From an uncultured Clostridia bacterium (lineage in GTDB: Bacteria; Bacillota; Clostridia; Christensenellales; CAG-314), in NCBI GenBank assembly GCA_934294965.1, contig CAKRAM010000050.1, forward strand, positions 1 through 7,616: a DNA stretch of 7,616 bases. Reading direction: 5' to 3'. The position numbers were made by a program, and so were the translations under genes. Shown in pieces: positions 1-5,391 of the stretch (the first letter of the stretch is position 1; each line of letters begins with the position of its first letter). Below the pieces are notes generated by a model. The model did no database searches and was not told where the DNA came from. It saw nothing but the letters and a program-made list of their open reading frames with translations.

Positions 1-320
1 TGCTCCATGGTTTCGATGTTTTTCAGGGTGCTGTCTTTGGGGTGAACGCCCGTTTTGATGGCGTAGTTTTCCGCAGGAAGTCCGAACGCATCGAATCCCA
101 TAGGTTGGAATACGTTTTTTCCTTTCATTATTTGATAGCGTGCAAAACTGTCGGTCAATCCGTAGTTATACCAATGCCCGATGTGCAACTTTGCTCCGCT
201 GGGATAGCTGAACATTTCCAAAACGTAGTACTTGTTGTCAACGTTTTTAGGATCGAACTTATAAACTTTTTGTTCATTCCACAGTTTGTTCCATTTTTGC
301 TCGACGGCAATCTTGTCCAT
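1..320 (-). CDS. leuS: Leucyl-tRNA synthetase, N-terminal 106 codons (partial)
   Basis: This cytoplasmic class I aminoacyl-tRNA synthetase charges tRNA-Leu with leucine using ATP. Only the N-terminus is visible; the gene continues past the left edge, and full-length bacterial LeuRS is about 800-870 residues. The protein begins MDKIAVEQKWNKLW. It carries the family's N-terminal block: residues 36-49 (MFSYPSGAKLHIGH) contain the ATP-binding HIGH motif at 46-49, followed by the LeuRS hallmark QPMGFDAFGLPAENYAIK at 72-89. The PSGA-LH-GH and GWDAFGLPAEN-like segments separate LeuRS from ValRS and IleRS. The start is set by an AAGGAG Shine-Dalgarno (327-332 on the plus strand) 6 nt before the ATG. 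It is transcribed from its own promoter at 360-388. The visible part shows no defect. Confidence 0.97.
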   Translation of the reverse strand, partial: MDKIAVEQKWNKLWNEQKVYKFDPKNVDNKYYVLEMFSYPSGAKLHIGHWYNYGLTDSFARYQIMKGKNVFQPMGFDAFGLPAENYAIKTGVHPKDSTLKNIETME

Positions 321-347
321 AACGATCTCCTTTTGGATACGGTTTAC

Positions 348-366
348 TTACAATTTATTATTGTAA
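348..366. promoter_or_regulatory. Inverted repeat over the -10 box and start site of leuS
   Basis: Perfect 7-bp arms TTACAAT (348-354) and ATTGTAA (360-366) are separated by 5 nt (TTATT). The second arm covers the -10 hexamer of the leuS promoter, and the first arm lies at the predicted transcription start. A symmetric site here is a plausible operator for a dimeric repressor, or a short 5'-end structure in the RNA. It is AT-rich, so chance occurrence is possible. No regulator is identified. Confidence 0.4.
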
Positions 367-388
367 ATCATCCCGCTTTGCTTGTCAA
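360..388 (-). promoter_or_regulatory. Sigma-A-type promoter for leuS
   Basis: On the minus strand a perfect -35 box TTGACA (383-388) is followed by a 17-nt spacer (366-382) and a -10 box TACAAT (360-365) with one mismatch to TATAAT. This is close to the ideal housekeeping promoter. Transcription should start near position 353, giving a leader of about 33 nt with an AAGGAG ribosome binding site before the leuS ATG. That leader is too short for a T-box or other riboswitch. Confidence 0.8.
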
Positions 389-393
389 CAAGC
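380..393. promoter_or_regulatory. Inverted repeat over the -35 box of leuS
   Basis: The sequence GCTTGT-CA-ACAAGC has perfect 6-bp arms around a 2-nt centre and fully covers the -35 hexamer (383-388). Together with the repeat over the -10 box it brackets the core promoter. It may be an operator, or it may be partly a by-product of the TTGACA sequence itself. Confidence 0.35.
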
Positions 394-613
394 GCGCGCC
401 CGTTTTGTGCTTCGGCAACCGAATTTTTGCCCAAAAATAAATTTTCAAAGTAAGTACCACCATAGGCAAATAGCGGCATCAAGCATAAAAAGCCGAAGTT
501 GCTATAAAAATTTACAAATTTTTGCCGAAATCGGCCGCCACTCCCTGCGTTCGTCCACTGCTTGTAAAAGCGCCCAAACCACCGGCGAAACAACGAAAAA
601 CCTACTTTGAGGC
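389..613. other. Non-coding spacer upstream of the leuS promoter
   Basis: This stretch, between the operon terminator and the leuS promoter, has no supported gene. It holds a perfect 8-bp AT palindrome AAAAATTT-AC-AAATTTTT (506-523) directly next to a 5-bp GC hairpin GCCGA-AA-TCGGC (524-535). A minus-strand frame is open through the region but has no ribosome binding site, and it runs through both the terminator and the promoter, so I do not call it. An unrecognised small RNA or an interspersed repeat cannot be excluded. Confidence 0.4.
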
Positions 614-648
614 AAAAAGAATGAGTCCGGCACAATACCGAACTCATT
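614..648 (-). terminator. Rho-independent terminator of the transporter/lipoprotein operon
   Basis: On the minus strand an 11-bp stem AATGAGTTCGG / CCGGACTCATT (638-648 and 620-630, one T-G wobble) encloses a 7-nt loop and is followed by CTTTTT (614-619). It lies about 80 nt after the stop codon of the lipoprotein gene and before the leuS promoter, so it separates the two transcription units. The plus strand has no matching T-tract, so the terminator is one-directional. Confidence 0.85.
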
Positions 649-726
649 CATAGATAGTTTTCTATACAACCGTCAAACTTTTGGCAATAATTTCAAAATG
701 CGAGCCGACTGTTTAAGCTTTGTCGA

Positions 727-3078
727 TTACGCTTGAACCAAATTGCCGAGGTTCATAACAAGTCCGATATAGGGGGCGGACGAGTTCAGCTTGATGTACA
801 AGCACAACGCTGAAGTGTGAGTCGTTGCCCAAGCAAGTTTTTCGGCGTCGGAAAGCGGAGTCGTTTGTCCCTTGGTGGCAAGGTTCACAAACGCCTCCTG
901 AGAAGTAGAGTTAAGCACCGCTGTTGAAGGATCCGTTCCTTTCATATACACTGCGGCGTAGTTGTTGCCGCTTTGAAGAATGGGCATCGTTGTAGGACGG
1001 AACATTTCCAAAACGGCGTTGTGCATCAAAAATTCGTTTTCGTTGCCTTCGCCCTTGGTTACCGTCTTGCCGCAGATTTCCCATCCGCCGGGTACGTCAC
1101 TGCTAAAAATGCTATCTTGTTCGGGAATCATCAACGTTGTAAGGTTGATATAAGTCGTAATAGCTTCACCCTTTGCCATTTTTTGCAATTCCGACGCTTT
1201 TAGCGGACGCATTGTTCCGTCGCTCTCTTTTACAAATTGCAAAGTTGCGCCCGTGGAAGCAGCCAAAAGCATATCCAACATTTTGATTTGAGCAACTGCA
1301 CCGCCTGCGTTATACTGCGAGTACCAACTTTCCGTACCCGTTGCATAACTGGACAAAACGGAGTTTTCGTCACATTCCAAGATTGCGCCGATTGTATCGG
1401 GCATATTGTCGTCACGTGCGCCACCGTCTACCAAAAGGAACAACGGACCGCCGGCATCGCGCATTTCGCTATTAACGAGCGTGATACGACCTTTCCAAGC
1501 GTACACCATGTTGCTGAAAGAGTTGAGGAACTTACTGTTTACCACGTGCAAGTTGGATTTGACCGATTCGTGCTCGTCGCTGCCGTCGGCAACGATGTTG
1601 GTATAGAATCCGTAACCGTTTACGTTTTCCACCGTCAGGTTGTCTACGTAGGTGTTTGCCATCAATAGTCCGGTAGGTCCGTTCATTTGTTCGCCGTGTC
1701 CGGTGTTGCCGAAAAGGGCGATGTTCTTTAAGCCAACGTTAACTTCGGTTCCTGCCGTTTCCTGTGCGGAAGTTTTGAAGAACTTGAACACCGACCAGTG
1801 CGGATCGGGAGAGTTGATGGATTTGCTGTCCCCGGATTTGCTGCCTCTGGATACTACGGTGTACAATTTGCGTTGTCCTTCTTCAAGGCTATCGCTTACC
1901 GTTATGGTGTTGTAGTTGCCGCTGAGGCTGCATTTTGTTGTTGCAAAAAGTCCCTTTTGGATGCTGTAGTTTTCCACTTCGTTGCCGTTTTCGTCCAAAA
2001 TGTAGTAGCCTACGCCTTCGCCCGGGCCGTCGTTAAGAGAACCGACAAGAAGTTTTTCCATGTTGAGCGATTTATCGCTGCCTGCCAGCACGCTTTTTGC
2101 GGTGTTATATCCGTTGGTGCTTTTTGTCCAAAAGTATTGAGCGGGCAATTGGTCGGGATTGAGAGTGAAACTGCCGTGCAAAACAACCGTCGTTACGTTG
2201 GTGTATTCGGAAAGTTTTTTGTCGTCGGCTTCCAATTGTTGATTTTTGAGATCTTTCCACGCGTAGTTGTGATGGTCGTCCATGACGGAAAGTCCCAATT
2301 GGTCGTAAGCGTTGTATCCGTTGACCACCGTAAATTCACAAATCAAAGTGCGTGCCTTGAGCGCGGAGGAAATGTCGTAGACCGATTCGTCCAACGAAAT
2401 CTCCAACTTAACGTACTTGCCCAAAGCGTTGTCGCTGAACTTGTAGGCGTTGTTTTCTGCCGTGACGAAAGCCGCAAGGTCCTCGCCAGTAAGTTCGGAA
2501 TACGTTCCGTCGACAGCAGTTTTCACAAACACTTTGAAAGTTGTTTTTACGTCGGTTGTTTCGATTTTAACGTCGTTTGCGTCAAAACCCGTGATTGTGG
2601 GCTTGTAGATAAACTTGTTTACGTTGCCCACCTCGTAGGGAGCGTCCAACATTTTGAAAGTTGCGTCGCTCTGCTCGGTTTGCGATATCGCGCTTTTGTA
2701 CGCCGAGTAAAATTCCGGTTCCGTGAAGGTTTCTACCGTGCCGATTGTAACTTTTGCCGCAACCACGGTGAGGTTTACCGTTGCCGATTTGCCTGCATAG
2801 GTTATCGTGTAAGAGGTTTTACCTTCCTTGGACAAATCCGCCTTATTTACCGTTGCTTTTAGTGCGCGCACGGTTTTGATTTCGGACGAGCCGTCCGAAT
2901 AGTTGACTTTTACGTTAATCGAGTCGTAGTCGATCGCGTCGCCGACGTTATATTCCGTTTTGGCGTCCACCGCTTCTATGGAAGCAACCTCGCGCTTGTC
3001 CGAGCAGGCTATTGCCAAAGGCAACACGCTTGCAAGCAATATGGCAAGACACACGATCAATGCTATGTTCTTTTTCAT
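727..3078 (-). CDS. Surface lipoprotein with Ig-like domain and probable beta-helix
   Basis: This 783-residue exported lipoprotein has no specific recognised function. Residues 1-24 form a lipoprotein signal peptide (MKKN, then a hydrophobic core), with lipobox LAIAC placing the lipidated cysteine at C25. Residues about 31-107 resemble a bacterial Ig-like domain of the Big_3 type: VGDAIDYDSINVKVNYSDGS, then YTITYAGKSATVNLTV. Residues about 290-555 have the alternating short hydrophobic strands, Asn/Gly turns and 'VDNLTVENVNGYGFYTN' / 'LHVVNSKFLNS' / 'ITLVNSEMRD' rungs typical of right-handed parallel beta-helices. Such folds occur in polysaccharide lyases and adhesins, but I see no catalytic motif. 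The C-terminal 200 residues are unassigned; there is no LPXTG anchor. An AAGGAG site (3086-3091) lies 7 nt before the ATG. It is the last gene before the terminator and follows the exporter genes after a hairpin-rich spacer. It may be a binding, structural or cargo protein of that system; this is inference. Confidence 0.88.
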   Translation of the reverse strand: MKKNIALIVCLAILLASVLPLAIACSDKREVASIEAVDAKTEYNVGDAIDYDSINVKVNYSDGSSEIKTVRALKATVNKADLSKEGKTSYTITYAGKSATVNLTVVAAKVTIGTVETFTEPEFYSAYKSAISQTEQSDATFKMLDAPYEVGNVNKFIYKPTITGFDANDVKIETTDVKTTFKVFVKTAVDGTYSELTGEDLAAFVTAENNAYKFSDNALGKYVKLEISLDESVYDISSALKARTLICEFTVVNGYNAYDQLGLSVMDDHHNYAWKDLKNQQLEADDKKLSEYTNVTTVVLHGSFTLNPDQLPAQYFWTKSTNGYNTAKSVLAGSDKSLNMEKLLVGSLNDGPGEGVGYYILDENGNEVENYSIQKGLFATTKCSLSGNYNTITVSDSLEEGQRKLYTVVSRGSKSGDSKSINSPDPHWSVFKFFKTSAQETAGTEVNVGLKNIALFGNTGHGEQMNGPTGLLMANTYVDNLTVENVNGYGFYTNIVADGSDEHESVKSNLHVVNSKFLNSFSNMVYAWKGRITLVNSEMRDAGGPLFLLVDGGARDDNMPDTIGAILECDENSVLSSYATGTESWYSQYNAGGAVAQIKMLDMLLAASTGATLQFVKESDGTMRPLKASELQKMAKGEAITTYINLTTLMIPEQDSIFSSDVPGGWEICGKTVTKGEGNENEFLMHNAVLEMFRPTTMPILQSGNNYAAVYMKGTDPSTAVLNSTSQEAFVNLATKGQTTPLSDAEKLAWATTHTSALCLYIKLNSSAPYIGLVMNLGNLVQA

Positions 3079-3125
3079 CGATATTCTCCTTGCTGTTTTT
3101 CGTTAATAATTTTTTATCTATTTGG

Positions 3126-3238
3126 AAACCGACAGCAATATTTGCCGCCGAGGTTTACCGGTCGGGAGCATTTGCTCCGCGTTTGCAAAACACCTCGAAA
3201 GTGTTTGCCGAATTGTTCGGCTTTCGGTTCAAAAACCG
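3126..3238. other. String of five short hairpins in an operon spacer
   Basis: The 204-nt gap between two co-directional genes contains a run of inverted repeats. CGGTT/AACCG lies at 3225-3238, GCCGAA/TTCGGC at 3207-3221, AAACAC/GTGTTT at 3188-3206, GGAGCA/TGCTCC at 3165-3178, and CAGCAA/TTGCCG (one G-T pair) at 3133-3147. The last has an extra outer stem AAACC/GGTTT (3126-3130 and 3152-3156). Loops are 2-7 nt. None is followed by a T-tract, so they are not ordinary terminators. They could be an RNA-processing or mRNA-stabilising element that lets the lipoprotein message accumulate separately, or a degenerate repeat. I see no convincing promoter in this spacer. Confidence 0.55.
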
Positions 3239-3282
3239 TTTGCCTAAATTTGTTTTAGCCTATGCCCGAATGCGTTATTTGA

Positions 3283-3726
3283 CTATTTGGGCAACTTGGT
3301 GTATACGGTAAGCGTAAACGACGCTCCGCCGGCTTTATCCAACGCCGTGACTTTTACGTCGAAGTGGCACTGTTCATTGACCTTAAAAGTGCAGCCGCGA
3401 ACTATTTCCACCGCGTTGGGATTATCCGACGAACAGTAACTGATTTCTATTTTCGTTTTACTGCCGAAAGTGTTGTTGCCCGGCGCGACGGAATAGCCCA
3501 CCGTTACTATCATTCCCGGCTCGTAGGTCACGCGCACGTAGTATTTGCCGTTTTCGTCCCGATTGATGTTTTTTTGCTCATCGGTAGAAAGCGTTACATC
3601 CGTGGGCGTTATGGAATTGATATAGATCGTTTCCTTGTAGGAAATGGACTTCATCCCGAAAAATCCCACTATCAATATGCTTGCCAAAAACACAAGTGTT
3701 AGCAGCAGAACCGTTGATTTTTTCAT
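3283..3726 (-). CDS. Small membrane-anchored exported protein, function unknown
   Basis: I do not recognise this 147-residue protein. It begins MKKSTVLLL and has one N-terminal hydrophobic segment (about residues 5-24) with no clear signal peptidase site or lipobox, so it is probably a signal-anchored protein with its body outside the cell. Residues about 30-147 are rich in alternating beta-strand patterns (YYVRVTYEPGMIVTVGYSV, then CHFDVKVTAL and SFTLTVYTK), compatible with a single Ig-like or other beta-sandwich domain. Cysteines stand at 98, 112 and 120. The start lies 9 nt after the permease stop, and its Shine-Dalgarno (AAGGAA, 3731-3736) overlaps that stop, so the gene is very likely co-transcribed and coupled. 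The position suggests an accessory subunit of the exporter or a small cargo; this is inference from context only. Confidence 0.85.
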   Translation of the reverse strand: MKKSTVLLLTLVFLASILIVGFFGMKSISYKETIYINSITPTDVTLSTDEQKNINRDENGKYYVRVTYEPGMIVTVGYSVAPGNNTFGSKTKIEISYCSSDNPNAVEIVRGCTFKVNEQCHFDVKVTALDKAGGASFTLTVYTKLPK

Positions 3727-3735
3727 ATTATTCCT

Positions 3736-5391
3736 TTATTTTTCGATAAAATACAGTTTTGCGCGCGTCGTGAACAAATAAAATCTTGCCGCCAAAAACG
3801 CCGCCGCAATTACGCTGCACTTAATCAGCGACGTGGTTACGCCCCTGTCGGTGAACAAGTACATCGCTCCGACCAAAATCACTGCGCACAAAAATCCCGT
3901 GACGCCTGCTTTTCTTTCGTTGGGGTTGTCGAATTCCAAACCGACGGTATCGTACTGCTCGGCTTGGGAGTTCATCAAGTCCGACTCGGCAGCCCACAAC
4001 AAATGGGCAAGAACCAAAGCCACCAACATAAACGACGTTAAAATACAATTTATTGCCGACAAACCGCTTTCCACGGAGTACACTATTGCCGCGGCAATCA
4101 CTGACACCGTTGCAACGGCGGCGCGTATATAGATGCGGCTAAGCAGCGTAAATATGGGGTTTATCGGACGCGTTTTAAGTATATTCCTTGCGTTGCCTTC
4201 GCGGCTGTACACCGAGGCATACCTGTTGTTGAAGGACACTGCCGCCACGGCGATAATCAAAACGCTGAAACACTGCGTCATAATCGCGCCGGAATAACTG
4301 GTGTTCATTGCCGCGTACAGACGGGATTGGAAGTACACCATAAGCGCGGGCAAAACCAACTGAACAACCATGCCCAACAAGTACCTGCTGCTACGCAAAT
4401 TGATTTTTGCCGCCTCGTCGAAAGCCGAAGCCGCAACCGTGTGACAAATATTTTTGGCGTTTTTTCTTTTTGCCGTGCCGAATTCGAACTCCTTGGAAGC
4501 CATTTTTAAGAACAACGGTTTTACCACAAAGTAGGAGAAAGTCAACAGCACTGCCAAAACGCCCACAAGCACTCCGAGTACGGCAAACGTATCTCCGCCG
4601 AACAACTGCGACGAAATACGCAGCGAGCCGCCAACAATCATGAGCGTCAGCAAATAGTACGGGCGGAAAACGGAAGCCACGTCTTTGAGGAACTTTTGTA
4701 TACTTGCCGAAATGCTGCCCCATTGACCGACCAAGTCGATATTTTCCGGCAACTGTCCGACTATCCAAAACAACAACAGCGTTATACCCGTTGCAGCGAT
4801 TGTGGCAAGCACTGCTTGCAGCCAACGATAGTTCTTTACGAATGCCGCAATATACAGCGACGGAATACTGAGCGCCGCGCCGATTGCAACCGGCAAAAGC
4901 GACACGAACACAAAGCACACCAACATCCAAAAGTAGTAGTACCACACCGCATTGCAGACTATGCCGTAAGCAATAAATATCGGTAGCGTGAGCGTAAGGT
5001 TCTTTTTCAGTTCAAAAATGTAATATAACAGCAACTTGGAAAAGAACACGTCGGACGACTTGACGGGCAAAGTTAAAAGCACTTTGTTGTCCTGCGTCAG
5101 GTACAACGCCTGCGTCAGTCCGACGGTGCAAGTTACTATGGACATCAACTGGATTGCCGTAAACAGCAAGTTTACCACGGTGTCCGGAAGAACTCCCGAA
5201 AAGGAAAACACCGACAGCAAATTGCTGAAATAGAACAATCCGAAAAACAACGCCGTAATAACCACGAGTTTTAGGACAGCCAACGCAATTTTGATTATCA
5301 AACTGCGTATAGACTTGGCAAACGACAAATCCAACTTGTCCCTAAGCTGCATGGATACCAACGTTTTCAACTTAAAAAAGTCGGACTTCAT
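3736..5391 (-). CDS. ABC-2-type transporter permease, two-half architecture
   Basis: This 551-residue integral membrane protein has about 12-13 hydrophobic segments (roughly 32-56, 70-95, 131-149, 154-185, 190-212, 242-256, 267-292, 337-355, 370-388, 418-440, 448-468, 496-514, 519-540). It should form the membrane channel of an ABC exporter driven by the adjacent ATPase. Family hallmarks are the cytoplasmic loops LTQDNKVLLTLPVKSSDVFF (about 98-117) and YSREGNARNILKTRPINPIF (about 395-414). These fit the pattern D/EG..L.K.LPI seen in large Gram-positive ABC-2-like permeases, and their repetition suggests two homologous halves in one chain. The ATG overlaps the upstream TGA (ATGA, 5388-5391), with AGGAGG (5399-5404) 7 nt before it, so translation is coupled to the ATPase gene. 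The substrate cannot be read from the sequence. Confidence 0.9.
   Translation of the reverse strand: MKSDFFKLKTLVSMQLRDKLDLSFAKSIRSLIIKIALAVLKLVVITALFFGLFYFSNLLSVFSFSGVLPDTVVNLLFTAIQLMSIVTCTVGLTQALYLTQDNKVLLTLPVKSSDVFFSKLLLYYIFELKKNLTLTLPIFIAYGIVCNAVWYYYFWMLVCFVFVSLLPVAIGAALSIPSLYIAAFVKNYRWLQAVLATIAATGITLLLFWIVGQLPENIDLVGQWGSISASIQKFLKDVASVFRPYYLLTLMIVGGSLRISSQLFGGDTFAVLGVLVGVLAVLLTFSYFVVKPLFLKMASKEFEFGTAKRKNAKNICHTVAASAFDEAAKINLRSSRYLLGMVVQLVLPALMVYFQSRLYAAMNTSYSGAIMTQCFSVLIIAVAAVSFNNRYASVYSREGNARNILKTRPINPIFTLLSRIYIRAAVATVSVIAAAIVYSVESGLSAINCILTSFMLVALVLAHLLWAAESDLMNSQAEQYDTVGLEFDNPNERKAGVTGFLCAVILVGAMYLFTDRGVTTSLIKCSVIAAAFLAARFYLFTTRAKLYFIEK

Noticed and set aside
42..440. 132-codon plus-strand open frame at the left edge
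   Set aside because: Most of it is antisense to the leuS N-terminus, which has an intact HIGH block; the rest crosses the leuS promoter.
454..461. GGTGGTAC on the minus strand, resembling the core of a T-box antiterminator before leuS
   Set aside because: The flanking bases do not match the T-box consensus (no ACCGCG), there is no Stem I or following terminator, and the motif lies upstream of the leuS promoter, so it is not in the leuS leader.
569..583. Possible weak hairpins upstream of the terminator and in the leuS spacer on the plus strand
   Set aside because: Arms of 4 bp or fewer and no T-tract; indistinguishable from chance.
348..647. 99-codon minus-strand open frame between the lipoprotein gene and leuS
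   Set aside because: There is no ribosome binding site before its ATG. The frame starts inside the terminator stem and ends inside the leuS promoter, and its composition is not that of a normal protein.
1798..2862. 354-codon plus-strand open frame
   Set aside because: It lies entirely antisense to the well-supported lipoprotein gene, starts at a GTG without a Shine-Dalgarno, and encodes no recognisable motif; it is a shadow of codon bias.
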